Assembly: GCA_026196775.1 (NCBI GenBank)
Contig: JAPHUD010000020.1
Coordinates: 1 to 64,000, forward strand
Direction: 5' to 3'
Length of the DNA: 64,000 nt
Source of the DNA: Flavobacteriales bacterium
GTDB lineage: Bacteria > Bacteroidota > Bacteroidia > Flavobacteriales_E > Vicingaceae
In this document: piece after piece, positions 27,103 through 35,970 of the stretch
How the letters are laid out: each line of letters starts with the position of its first letter
Numbering within the stretch: the first letter of the stretch is position 1
The notes under the pieces: generated by a model
What the model was told of the DNA's origin: nothing
Seen by the model: only the letters and a program-made list of their open reading frames with translations
The model's database searches: none
Program-made: the position numbers and the translations under genes

Positions 27103-28413
27103 TTACTTCTTTCTCATAAAAATCTGAATAGGAACACCTTTAAAATCAAAGTTTTCTCTCAATTTATTTTCTAAAAATCTTTTGTAAGAATCTTTTACAT
27201 ATTGAGGTAAATTACAGAAAAATGCAAAAGCTGGCGAATAGGTTGGCAATTGCGTTACAAACTTAATTTTTATCCATTTTCCCTTAACAGATGGTGGTGG
27301 ACTTTGGTTGATAATATCTAACATTACTTCATTTAGTTTTGAAGTACTTATTTTTCTCACCCTATTTTCGTACACTTTGGTAGCTTCTTCTAACGCTCTA
27401 ATAACACGTTGTTTGTTTATGGCAGAAATAAATAAGATAGGCACATCAGTAAACGGTGCTAATTTGTGTTTTATTTTAGCTTCAAACTCTTTTGAGGTAT
27501 TGGTTTCTTTTTCAATTAAATCCCACTTGTTAACCAATACTACAACCCCTTTTTTATTTTTAATAATAAGGTTGTAAATGTTCATATCCTGAGCCATAAC
27601 ACCTTCAGAAGCTTCTATCATAAGCAAGCATACATCAGCATTTTCTATTGCTCTAATAGAACGCATTACCGAGTAAAATTCTATGTCTTCATTTACTTTA
27701 CCTTTTTTTCTAATTCCGGCAGTATCAACCAAGTCAAATTCAAAACCAAATGAATTAAACCTAGTGGTTAATGAATCTCTGGTGGTTCCTGCTATATTGG
27801 TAACAATGTTTTTTTCTTTCCCGATAAGGGTGTTTAACAAAGACGATTTTCCTACATTAGGTCTTCCAACAATAGCAATTTTTGGCACATCGCTTTCTTC
27901 CTCTTCAATAGGGTTGTCGTCAATATGTTTTACTACTTCATCTAACAAATCTCCTGTTCCGCTTCCACTAATGGCAGAAACGCTAAAAATTTCATCGCCA
28001 ATGGCTAATCCGTAAAATGCATGAGAATCGATAATACGTTCATTATTGTCTACTTTGTTAGAAACCAAGATAACTTTTTTATTAGACCTTCTTAATAAAT
28101 TAGCAACCTCTGTGTCTAAATCAGTAACTCCTACCTCTACATCTACCACAAAAATGATTAAGTCACATTCTTCTATGGCAATAAGCACTTGTTTTCTAAT
28201 TTCATCTTCAAAAATATCGTCAGAACCTTTAATGTACCCTCCGGTATCTATTAAAGAAAACTCTTTTCCGTTCCAATCTACCTTTCCGTAGTGGCGATCT
28301 CGCGTTACACCACTTGCTTCATCAACAATAGCACTTCTTGATGTGGTTAGTCTGTTAAATAAGGTGGATTTTCCTACATTCGGACGACCTACTATTGCAA
28401 CTATATTACCCAT
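27103..28413 (-). CDS. der: Ribosome biogenesis GTPase Der (EngA)
   Basis: A 436-residue protein with two tandem GTPase domains. The first has GRPNVGKST (residues ~8-16), DTGG and NKVD; the second has GRPNVGKSS (~182), DTAGIRKKG and NKWD. A C-terminal KH-like domain (~350-436) ends [19 protein letters not shown]. Der is essential for 50S subunit assembly. It lies 27 nt downstream of era on the same strand, so the two ribosome GTPases are probably co-transcribed. Confidence 0.97.
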   Translation of the reverse strand: MGNIVAIVGRPNVGKSTLFNRLTTSRSAIVDEASGVTRDRHYGKVDWNGKEFSLIDTGGYIKGSDDIFEDEIRKQVLIAIEECDLIIFVVDVEVGVTDLDTEVANLLRRSNKKVILVSNKVDNNERIIDSHAFYGLAIGDEIFSVSAISGSGTGDLLDEVVKHIDDNPIEEEESDVPKIAIVGRPNVGKSSLLNTLIGKEKNIVTNIAGTTRDSLTTRFNSFGFEFDLVDTAGIRKKGKVNEDIEFYSVMRSIRAIENADVCLLMIEASEGVMAQDMNIYNLIIKNKKGVVVLVNKWDLIEKETNTSKEFEAKIKHKLAPFTDVPILFISAINKQRVIRALEEATKVYENRVRKISTSKLNEVMLDIINQSPPPSVKGKWIKIKFVTQLPTYSPAFAFFCNLPQYVKDSYKRFLENKLRENFDFKGVPIQIFMRKK

Positions 28414-28440
28414 TTTATTTGTTTATTTTCTGCTTTATAT

Positions 28441-29319
28441 TTAATTCAAATAACCGAAGTTTCTCAACTGTCTTTCGTTGTTTCTCCAGTCTTTGTTTAC
28501 TTTAACATACATTTCTAAAAAGACTTTTTTCTCGAAAAACTGCTCCATTTCCTTACGAGCTAAAGTGCCTACACGTTTTAAATCTTTTCCTTTATGTCCG
28601 ATAATTATGCCTTTCTGACTTTCTCTTATAACCATTATTACCGCTCTAATTCTGATGATATTAGGCTCTTCTTTAAATTCTTCAATAACAACTTCGCAAG
28701 AGTAAGGAACTTCTTTTTGGTAGTGCATTAAAATTTTTTCTCTAATAATTTCTGCCACAAAGAATTTTTCAGGCTTATCGGTTAGTTGGTCTTTATCGTA
28801 AAAAGGAGGAGCTTCGGGCAACAAACTTTTAATTTCGAGCATAATCTGATCTACATTAAATTGATGCAAAGCCGAAAGCGGATAAATTTTAGCATTAGGC
28901 AATATTGCTTGCCAATAAGCTACTTTTTCTTCTAAAAAAGCTTGGTCAACTAAGTCAATTTTATTGATTAATACCAATACAGGCACATCGGTTTTCTTTA
29001 GCTTTTCTAATATTTCTTGGTATTTCAGTTCTTTTTCTTGCACCTCAACCATAAATAAAAGCACATCAGCATCAGACAAAGCCGAACGCACAAAAGTCAT
29101 CATACCTTCGTGCATTTTGTATTTAGGATCAACAAAACCGGGTGTATCAGAAAAAATAATTTGATGTTCCTCATCATTCACTATCCCTAAAATTCGGTGT
29201 CGGGTAGTTTGTGCTTTAGAAGTAATAATAGATAGTTTTTCGCCTACCAACGTGTTCATTAATGTTGATTTTCCAACATTGGGGTTACCTATAATATTTA
29301 CAAAACCTGATTTATGCAT
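28441..29319 (-). CDS. era: GTPase Era
   Basis: A 292-residue protein with G1 GNPNVGKST at the N-terminus, DTPGF, a NKIDLVD motif near residue 120, and a C-terminal KH domain with the GxxG-type loop in IIGHKGKDLKRVGTLARKEME. Era binds the 3' end of 16S rRNA and checks 30S maturation, complementing RbfA and Der. It is the first gene of a two-gene unit with der. Confidence 0.97.
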   Translation of the reverse strand: MHKSGFVNIIGNPNVGKSTLMNTLVGEKLSIITSKAQTTRHRILGIVNDEEHQIIFSDTPGFVDPKYKMHEGMMTFVRSALSDADVLLFMVEVQEKELKYQEILEKLKKTDVPVLVLINKIDLVDQAFLEEKVAYWQAILPNAKIYPLSALHQFNVDQIMLEIKSLLPEAPPFYDKDQLTDKPEKFFVAEIIREKILMHYQKEVPYSCEVVIEEFKEEPNIIRIRAVIMVIRESQKGIIIGHKGKDLKRVGTLARKEMEQFFEKKVFLEMYVKVNKDWRNNERQLRNFGYLN

Positions 29320-29503
29320 TTAATAAAATTGAAATAAAATGCAAAATAACGAAATAAAAAGTTGCTATTATTTTAAAAGTATTAAAAGGCTTGTTAAATG
29401 GTGCTTATTTTGTTGGAGGAATGACTACGCTATGTTTTCCTTTTATTGTTAACTTCATAACCAAAAATAGTATGAAATATAGCGATTGTTGACAAATTAT
29501 TTT

Positions 29504-31897
29504 TTAATTCTTTAATATTTGTTTTACAAAAACCTTTTTTTCAACGGTGAATTGTAAATAATAAATCCCTTTGCTGTAGTTTGTAATGTCCATTTCTATT
29601 TTTTGTTGTCCTTTAGGAATTAGCTTATCAATAATAACTCTTGAAGTTGCATCTAGTAAACTTACTTTAACTTCTTTATCTAATTCCATAGGTTTTTCAA
29701 TAGTAAATAATCCTGTATTAGGGTTGGGATAAATTAAGATACCTAAATCATTTTCCAAATCATCTATGCCAACACATTGTTCTACTGTAATAAAAGTAGA
29801 ATCGCTGTTGATGCAAGAATTGACATCTGTATAAGTGTAAATTACACTGTGAGTTCCTAATCCTGCTGTGTTAGGGTCAAAAGCACCACCATTAACTCCC
29901 GTACCTGAATATACTCCACCTGATGGTGAACCATTTGGTAACGTAACCGTGTTACTGTTACTACATATTGTATCGGGATTAAAATTGTTTAGTGTGACGT
30001 TTGGTAGTGGGTTTACTGTTAATGTTGTTGATAATACACTATCGCAACCGCTAATTGTTTGCAGGCTATCATAATATGTTCCTGCTATACTTTGGTAATT
30101 ACCATAAATAAGAATACTGTCTCCTTGACAAATTGTACTGTTAGTATTTGACAAATAAACTGGGTTTATAGAGAGGGTTATGGATAATACACTATCACAA
30201 CCATTAATCGTTTGTAAACTATCGTAATAAGTTCCTGCTATACTTTGATAGTTACCATAAATAAGAACACTATCTCCTTGGCAAACAGAAGTGTTTTGGT
30301 TTGAAATAAAAGAAGAGTTTACAGTAATAGTAGTAGTATCAGTATTTATACATGCATAAGGATTTGTATAGAGATAAACAATATCATAAGTTCCTGCCCC
30401 TGTTGTTGCAGGATTAAAATTACCTCCACTTACACCATTTCCCATATAACTACCACCTGATGGAGTACCAACAGGTAAAATAACTAAACCTTCATTAGTA
30501 CATATCGTATCTGGATTAAACGGATCTACAGAAACTATAGGAAATGGTGAAATATATATGGAGTAGCTTTTAATAGAGCTGCTATTATTTTTATACCTTA
30601 TAAGAGTTACATTAAAAATACCTGTATCTGTAAAAAGGTGTTTCGGATTAACATCCATAGAGCTGTTATTTGGCCCACTAGGTACGTCATCAAAATCCCA
30701 TAACACAGAATCAAAATCATTTTGCATTATGGTAAAAGAGGTTGAATCACCAAAACATTGGTTAGTATATCTATAAACGGGAAGAATGGAGGGAGCGAAG
30801 TTGGATAATCCCATTTGCGAACTTTTACCTAACAAATAAATTCCATTAGTAATATAGTTACAAGATATACCTAAAGAATCTGGCTCATCAATAACATCAA
30901 GCGTACCAGCGTTAAACTTTGCAACATATATTTTGTAATCTGGTCCTAATTGAAGCGAACCAATTTGTGCACTGTAACTACCTAAAGTTATTTGAGAGTT
31001 TTCTATTGCCGTAGCAGATCCAGCCAATAAATTGTATTGATATACATTACTGCCTGTATTTATATTCTCTGCAATATAAAGGAATTTATTATTAGGAGAG
31101 AATTCTAAGCCATATGGTTTAATCAAATTAGATAATGTTTTTAAACCACTTAATCCCCCTGTAGATTTGTTGAAATTGAATATCTCAACGATACTCAATC
31201 CCCATCGAGCCACGGCTACTATATTCCCGTTTATAGAAGACTTTATACAACCAATAGCATCAACACCATTATTAATATAAACCCCTATATTACTAACCGT
31301 GGGGGTCATATTCAATCCTGTTGACGATAACAGAAAACTATTAAAACTATTTGTTCCACGTAAATGGGTTACAATCCAAAAATCCGTTCCATTTTGATGC
31401 TGGATGGCGGTAACTTTTTCACGAGCTTGTCCCTTTATTAAAATATTTTTTACCGTAACTGCACCTAAACCTCCCTGCAATGACATGTCAACGATACTAT
31501 ATCTAAGTCCGTCAGTAAAAAATTCATCTGAAATAGTAAAAAGGTAGTAAATTGAATTGCTGCCAGGTTGCTTTACGATTAAAGCAGATTGTGTACTACT
31601 ATTATCTCCCTCTAAGCCAAAGCCATTTGACATTGTTACATGATTCTTATTTTTAACTGTTCTTCCATCTGTATAAAAAAGTAAATTACCAAGGCTATCA
31701 CTAATGCTCGAACATCCTTCTTGTTGGTATAAAGTATATGTGGTTTGAGCAGTAGCAGTTCCATTATTAAAACTCAGACCAGCATATGCTCCAAAGCCCC
31801 AATTGTTAGCTTCATTTTGACAGATTAAATTTCCTTGAACAAAAAGAAAACCTATTAAAAAAGCATTTTTTATGATATTTACGATCTTATTTTTCAT
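29504..31897 (-). CDS. Secreted PKD and Cys-repeat protein with T9SS type A signal
   Basis: A 797-residue protein with a signal peptide (residues 1-~26). A β-propeller-like N-terminal region (~30-370; NNKFLYIAENINTGSNVYQYN) precedes a PKD domain (VLWDFDD ... HLFTDTGIFNVTL). Then four modules are arranged A-B-B-A'. A units carry GTPSGGSYMGNGVSGG or GSPSGGVYSGTGVNGG. B units are two near-identical CQGDS...GCDS repeats like those at the left edge of the window. A T9SS type A sorting domain ends the protein (LIYPNPNTGLFTIE ... KGIYYLQF). The two B units are also very similar in DNA, suggesting recent duplication. Likely a surface-exposed protein; function unknown. Confidence 0.87.
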   Translation of the reverse strand: MKNKIVNIIKNAFLIGFLFVQGNLICQNEANNWGFGAYAGLSFNNGTATAQTTYTLYQQEGCSSISDSLGNLLFYTDGRTVKNKNHVTMSNGFGLEGDNSSTQSALIVKQPGSNSIYYLFTISDEFFTDGLRYSIVDMSLQGGLGAVTVKNILIKGQAREKVTAIQHQNGTDFWIVTHLRGTNSFNSFLLSSTGLNMTPTVSNIGVYINNGVDAIGCIKSSINGNIVAVARWGLSIVEIFNFNKSTGGLSGLKTLSNLIKPYGLEFSPNNKFLYIAENINTGSNVYQYNLLAGSATAIENSQITLGSYSAQIGSLQLGPDYKIYVAKFNAGTLDVIDEPDSLGISCNYITNGIYLLGKSSQMGLSNFAPSILPVYRYTNQCFGDSTSFTIMQNDFDSVLWDFDDVPSGPNNSSMDVNPKHLFTDTGIFNVTLIRYKNNSSSIKSYSIYISPFPIVSVDPFNPDTICTNEGLVILPVGTPSGGSYMGNGVSGGNFNPATTGAGTYDIVYLYTNPYACINTDTTTITVNSSFISNQNTSVCQGDSVLIYGNYQSIAGTYYDSLQTINGCDSVLSITLSINPVYLSNTNSTICQGDSILIYGNYQSIAGTYYDSLQTISGCDSVLSTTLTVNPLPNVTLNNFNPDTICSNSNTVTLPNGSPSGGVYSGTGVNGGAFDPNTAGLGTHSVIYTYTDVNSCINSDSTFITVEQCVGIDDLENDLGILIYPNPNTGLFTIEKPMELDKEVKVSLLDATSRVIIDKLIPKGQQKIEMDITNYSKGIYYLQFTVEKKVFVKQILKN

Positions 31898-31944
31898 AGA
31901 ATAAATTTCAATGTTCGTTAGTTTTTTTAGAGGTATTATTTCTC

Positions 31945-31974
31945 CAAATATATAAAAAATAGCTTAAAAATCAA
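31945..31974 (-). promoter_or_regulatory. Promoter of the T9SS gene at 29504-31897
   Basis: On the minus strand TTG (31974-31972), a 19-nt spacer, and TATATTTG (31952-31945); the leader is about 47 nt. Confidence 0.6.
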
Positions 31975-31989
31975 TGAAGTGGAATTTTT

Positions 31990-32022
31990 TAAAACAAAAA
32001 ACCTCAGATTTCTCTGAGGTTT
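31990..32022 (-). terminator. Intrinsic terminator of tRNA-fMet
   Basis: TCTGAGGT/ACCTCAGA form a perfect 8-bp stem (32001-32008 with 32013-32020), extended by A-T pairs. Read on the minus strand it is followed by a T tract, and it begins a few bases after the tRNA 3' end. Confidence 0.85.
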
Positions 32023-32026
32023 CTAG

Positions 32027-32099
32027 TAGCGGGGGCCCGACTCGAACGGACGACCTTCGGGTTATGAGCCCGATGAGCTACCAACTGCTCTACCCCGCG
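32027..32099 (-). tRNA. Initiator tRNA-fMet (anticodon CAT)
   Basis: A complete cloverleaf on the minus strand: acceptor CGCGGGG/CCCCGCT, D arm GAGC...GCTC, anticodon stem TCGGG/CCCGA with loop CTCATAA, variable loop AGGTC, T arm GTCCG-TTCGAGT-CGGGC, discriminator A. It is the initiator type: three consecutive G-C pairs end the anticodon stem, an A11-U24 pair is in the D stem, and position 1 is an unpaired C. Position 72 is T where E. coli has A. CCA is not encoded. Confidence 0.97.
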
Positions 32100-32143
32100 A
32101 TATATCTTTAAATAAAGTTGTCTCGCTCTCCCAAAATGGAGTG

Positions 32144-32173
32144 CAAATTTACGATTTTTTAATCGATAACAAA
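32144..32173 (-). promoter_or_regulatory. Promoter of tRNA-fMet
   Basis: On the minus strand TTTG (32173-32170), an 18-nt spacer, and TAAATTTG (32151-32144), an exact match to the Bacteroidetes consensus. It leaves a 5' leader of roughly 40 nt on the pre-tRNA. Confidence 0.7.
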
Positions 32174-32247
32174 GCATTATTTTAAAAACTTTCCGAAAAG
32201 TGGCTTTTCATTAACAAATTTTAAATTTTAAGTCGCATAAAAAATTG

Positions 32248-32255
32248 TACTTTTG
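32248..32255 (+). promoter_or_regulatory. -7 box of the gldF operon
   Basis: TACTTTTG, 31 nt before the gldF ATG. No TTG at the right distance upstream. Confidence 0.45.
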
Positions 32256-32286
32256 ATTTTTTTCAACAAAACCTGAAATAAGATAG

Positions 32287-33018
32287 ATGCTAACGCTCAT
32301 CAACAAAGAAATTAGAAGTTTTTTAGGCTCATTGGTCGGATACATTGTTATTGCTGTATTTCTTACTACCATAGGTCTTTTTATGTGGGTTTTCCCTGGC
32401 GATTACAATGTGTTGGATAACGGTTTTTCTAGCATTGGGTCGCTTTTTTATATTGGTCCTTGGGTGTTTATGTTCCTAATTCCTGCCATAACAATGCGTT
32501 TATTCTCTGAAGAAAGCAGAACAGGAACCATAGAACTGCTTTTAACCAAGCCTATTACCGATTTTCAGATAGTGTTAGCCAAATACATAGCCGGTTTTTC
32601 ATTGGTGTTTTTCTCCCTTTTACCTACGTTAGTTTATTTTTATTCGGTTTATCAGTTGGGGAGCCCTCCCGGAAACATTGATACCGGAGGAACGTGGGGT
32701 TCATACTTTGGCTTATTGTTTTTAGGAAGCGTATTTGTTGCCATAGGCTTATTTGCCAGTGCCATCACCAACAATCAAATCATATCTTTTTTAATAGCGG
32801 TATTTTTATGTTTCTTTTGCTATGCAGGTTTTGATGCCATTAGTGCGTTAGAACTTTTCGGATCTATTGATGCATTTATTATTAAATTAGGGATTAACGA
32901 GCATTACCGCTCAATGAGTAGAGGAGTAATTGATTCCAGAGATGTAATCTACTTTTTAAGTGTTATCTTTTTGTTTTTATTATTAACGAAAACCGTATTG
33001 GCAAGCAGAAAATGGTAA
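32287..33018 (+). CDS. gldF: GldF, ABC-2 type permease of the gliding-associated transporter
   Basis: A 243-residue protein with six hydrophobic helices and the ABC-2 permease signature LFSEESRTGTIELLLTKPITD (residues ~78-98) on a cytoplasmic loop, the pattern of GldF. In Flavobacterium, GldF works with the auxiliary protein GldG and the ATPase GldA in a transporter required for gliding. Its end overlaps gldG by 7 bp. No ATPase gene is in the window, which fits a separate gldA locus. Confidence 0.92.
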   Translation: MLTLINKEIRSFLGSLVGYIVIAVFLTTIGLFMWVFPGDYNVLDNGFSSIGSLFYIGPWVFMFLIPAITMRLFSEESRTGTIELLLTKPITDFQIVLAKYIAGFSLVFFSLLPTLVYFYSVYQLGSPPGNIDTGGTWGSYFGLLFLGSVFVAIGLFASAITNNQIISFLIAVFLCFFCYAGFDAISALELFGSIDAFIIKLGINEHYRSMSRGVIDSRDVIYFLSVIFLFLLLTKTVLASRKW

Positions 33019-34751
33019 AAAATAACGCAAATAGAAATAGAGATTTATCTGCTTTAGCAATAGGAATTTTGCTGATTGTCTTAATCAACTTTTCAGCATC
33101 ATTGCTTTTTGAACGTTTTGACCTTACCTCAGAAAAGAGATATTCGCTTTCTAATGCTTCTAAAGAGTTAGTAAAAAACTTAGATGATATTGTTTATGTA
33201 AAAGTTTACTTAGAAGGAGATTTTCCTGCTTCCTACAAAAAATTACGTGACGAAACGCGTGAGATGTTGGATGAGTTCAGAGCATATTCTAACGATAATT
33301 TAGATTATGAATTTATCAATCCTGCCGAAAGTGGTGACGAAAAAATTACCAAGGAAATTTATCAGCAGCTTTTTAAGCAAGGCTTACAACCTACAGATTT
33401 AAATGAAAAAACTACTGATGGCTTTTCTAATAAACTGATTTGGCCGGGAGCTATCTTCTTCTATAAAGGAAAAGAAATTCCTGTTCAGCTGCTAAAAAGT
33501 AAATTAGGCAGTAATCCTATTAATATGATAAACAGTTCTATTGAAGGGTTGGAGTATGAAATCGCCAATGCTATTTACAACCTTACCACAGAGTTAAAAC
33601 CTAAAATTGCTTTTATTGACGGACATGGAGAGTTGAATAAATATGAAGTAGCTTCTTTGTCTACTTCCTTAGCAGAGTTTTATAGCATAGATAGAATTAA
33701 GTTAAATGGAGAGCTATATAGCCTTACCGAAAGAACCATGAAAGATTCTACTCAGGAGTTTATTGTTCGACCGAAATATGATGCGATTATTATTGCTAAA
33801 CCAACTCATAGATTTACCGAAAAAGATAAATTCATCATTGATCAATACATTATGTATGGCGGAAAAGTAGTTTGGATGATAGACCCTGTTTTTGCTAGCA
33901 TGGATAGTCTTAGAACTTCGGATGTTACCATGGCTATTCCTCAAGATTTAAATTTAGACGACCAATTATTTACGTATGGTGTTAGAATTAATACCAATCT
34001 TATTCAGGATTTGCAATCGGCACCCATACCAATTGTTACAGGTATGGTAGGAAATCAACCTAAAACAGAACTTTATCCTTGGTATTTCTTTCCGCTATTA
34101 ACCCCTGCAAACAGTCATCCAATAGTAAATAATCTTAATGCAGTTAAGGGAGAGTTTACAAGTACTATTGATACGATTAACAAAGCAGGAATTACTAAAA
34201 TAGGGCTTTTAAAATCGTCTCAATATACCAAAGTTTCAAGTGCTCCAACTAGAGTAAGTTTATCTTTTTTAAGATTTGAACCCGATCAAAGTCAATTTAA
34301 TAAAGGGCATCAAGTGGCAGCAGCATTGCTAGAAGGTAGTTTTGAATCTGTATTTAAAAACAGAGTGCCACCACAAATTTTAGAAGCCAACGAAATTGCT
34401 TTTAGAGAAAAAAGTAAACCCAACAAAATGGTAGTTATTGCCGATGGAGATATTGCTAAAAATGCTGTAAATCCAAGAACCAATGAGTATATGGCGTTAG
34501 GATTAGATAGATATACTAAACAACAATACGGTAATGCAGATTTTATGCTTAATGTAATGAATTATATGTGTAATGATAATGGGTTGATGAGTGTACGAAC
34601 AAAGAAATTTAAAATAAGACTTTTAGACCATACTGTTATCAAAGATGAAAGAGTTACTTGGCAAATTTTTAATACTGTTTTGCCTGTAGGAATAATGTTA
34701 CTGTTTGGTATTGCTCACTTTTTTTATAGAAAGAGAAAATACACTAAATAG
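33012..34751 (+). CDS. gldG: GldG, gliding-associated ABC transporter auxiliary subunit
   Basis: A 579-residue protein anchored by one N-terminal helix (residues ~15-35, ALAIGILLIVLINFSASLLF) and one C-terminal helix (~555-572). The large periplasmic part between them fits the ABC_transp_aux/GldG fold (KPKIAFIDGHGELNKYE; YDAIIIAKPTHRFTEKDKFIIDQYIMYGGK). The start overlaps gldF by 7 bp. The last codons (K-Y-T-K-stop) are repeated 149 bp downstream at the far end of a palindromic element. Confidence 0.92.
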   Translation: MVKNNANRNRDLSALAIGILLIVLINFSASLLFERFDLTSEKRYSLSNASKELVKNLDDIVYVKVYLEGDFPASYKKLRDETREMLDEFRAYSNDNLDYEFINPAESGDEKITKEIYQQLFKQGLQPTDLNEKTTDGFSNKLIWPGAIFFYKGKEIPVQLLKSKLGSNPINMINSSIEGLEYEIANAIYNLTTELKPKIAFIDGHGELNKYEVASLSTSLAEFYSIDRIKLNGELYSLTERTMKDSTQEFIVRPKYDAIIIAKPTHRFTEKDKFIIDQYIMYGGKVVWMIDPVFASMDSLRTSDVTMAIPQDLNLDDQLFTYGVRINTNLIQDLQSAPIPIVTGMVGNQPKTELYPWYFFPLLTPANSHPIVNNLNAVKGEFTSTIDTINKAGITKIGLLKSSQYTKVSSAPTRVSLSFLRFEPDQSQFNKGHQVAAALLEGSFESVFKNRVPPQILEANEIAFREKSKPNKMVVIADGDIAKNAVNPRTNEYMALGLDRYTKQQYGNADFMLNVMNYMCNDNGLMSVRTKKFKIRLLDHTVIKDERVTWQIFNTVLPVGIMLLFGIAHFFYRKRKYTK

Positions 34752-34899
34752 AGACTGTTTATTATGTCCGATTTCATCGTTATACTTGTTTTAAAAACCA
34801 GTCATTTACAAAAGTAAACTCCTGATTTTTAAAACTGCGAAAGCCTCGAACTCGAACATAATAACTCAGCCTCTCAACGTTATGGAAATACACTAAATA
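34737..34899. mobile_element. Palindromic insertion-like element bounded by a 14-bp direct repeat
   Basis: AAATACACTAAATA occurs at 34737-34750 (end of gldG) and again at 34886-34899. Between them, two arm pairs fold into one long imperfect palindrome. The outer arms 34759-34775 and 34848-34864 match at 15 of 17 positions. The inner arms 34788-34809 and 34814-34835 match at 18 of 22 around an AAAA loop. Twelve poorly matched bases separate the arm pairs on each side. No open reading frame fits inside. It looks like a non-autonomous (MITE- or REP-like) element with a target duplication; the family is not identified. Confidence 0.5.
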
Positions 34900-34911
34900 A
34901 AAATTACTATT

Positions 34912-35934
34912 ATGAAAAAAAACAATAAAATAATTATTCTTATTTTACTACTAGCTGTGGCTGTTGCTGCTTACTTGTATTTTAATCAGGGCAAAACAAC
35001 TTATAATGTTGAAGGAGCCAAAATGGATTTTGCGGTTGAAGATACCAGCTCTATTACCAAAATTTTTATTGTTGACAATCAAGGGAAACATGTTACTTTG
35101 GTTAAAGGAGAAAAATCATGGTTGGTAAATAATAAGCATGATGCCAGACCAGATAATATTAGGTTGCTAATGAAAACTTTTAGTAGAATAGCTGTAAAAG
35201 CTCCAGTACCTAAATCGGCTCAAGATAATATTATAAAAAGTATTGCCACAAAAGGAACTAAAGTAGAAGTTTACCAAGGTGGCGGACAACCATCTAAAGT
35301 TTATTATATAGGAAATTCTACTATGGATCAAACAGGTACCTACATGTTGTTAGAGACAGAAGGTGTAAAATCTTCCGTTCCTTTTATTATGCATATTCCT
35401 GGTTTTAGAGGGTTTTTAAATTCTCGTTTTTTTACTGATAACCAACAATGGAGAGATGCTGCCATTTTTAAATATCAACCTCAAGACATTCAAAAATTAG
35501 AAGTTACTTATTATGACACACCTGAACAATCTTTTACTATTACAAAAAAAGATACTTCGTTTATAATGACAGATAAGAATAATCAAGAAGTAAAAGCTCC
35601 TGCTAACAGAATTTTAGAATATTTAGAACGCTACGAAAAAATTTATTACGAAATGGTTGATACCGAATCGAAACCAGAACTAATTGATTCTGTGCTTAGT
35701 TCCCAACCTTTTATAAGAATTGCGGTTACTGATGTTGATGGAGAAATTAATGAAGTAATAGCTTACCACATGCCTAATTTTAGAGAAACATTAGACCCTG
35801 TAACAGGCGAACTTTTTGAATATGATGTAGATAGAATGTATGCCAACATTAACAAAGAATTGTTTGTTTACATCCAATTTGCTACTTTTGATGAAATTAC
35901 CATTAAAAAAGACGACTTTTTAATTAAAAATTAA
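34912..35934 (+). CDS. DUF4340 domain protein
   Basis: A 340-residue protein with one N-terminal membrane helix (residues ~5-23) and a periplasmic β-rich region: IFIVDNQGKHVTLVKGEKSWLVNNKHDARPDN, then RDAAIFKYQPQDIQKLEVTY, typical of DUF4340. DUF4340 genes often follow gldFG-like ABC-2 permease genes, and the protein is inferred to be an accessory subunit of the same transporter. It lies downstream of gldG across the palindromic element; without the insertion the spacing would be about 12 nt. Confidence 0.8.
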   Translation: MKKNNKIIILILLLAVAVAAYLYFNQGKTTYNVEGAKMDFAVEDTSSITKIFIVDNQGKHVTLVKGEKSWLVNNKHDARPDNIRLLMKTFSRIAVKAPVPKSAQDNIIKSIATKGTKVEVYQGGGQPSKVYYIGNSTMDQTGTYMLLETEGVKSSVPFIMHIPGFRGFLNSRFFTDNQQWRDAAIFKYQPQDIQKLEVTYYDTPEQSFTITKKDTSFIMTDKNNQEVKAPANRILEYLERYEKIYYEMVDTESKPELIDSVLSSQPFIRIAVTDVDGEINEVIAYHMPNFRETLDPVTGELFEYDVDRMYANINKELFVYIQFATFDEITIKKDDFLIKN

Positions 35935-35970
35935 ACTAGTCTGTTTTTATAAATTCATTATCAGCAGCTC

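Noticed and set aside
27308-28291. Plus-strand ORFs opposite der
   Set aside because: They are mirror frames of the two conserved GTPase domains, and the minus-strand gene explains the sequence fully.
34751-34885. Integron attC site as explanation for the palindrome
   Set aside because: The ends lack the RYYYAAC/GTTRRRY core pattern and no integrase or cassette array is present.
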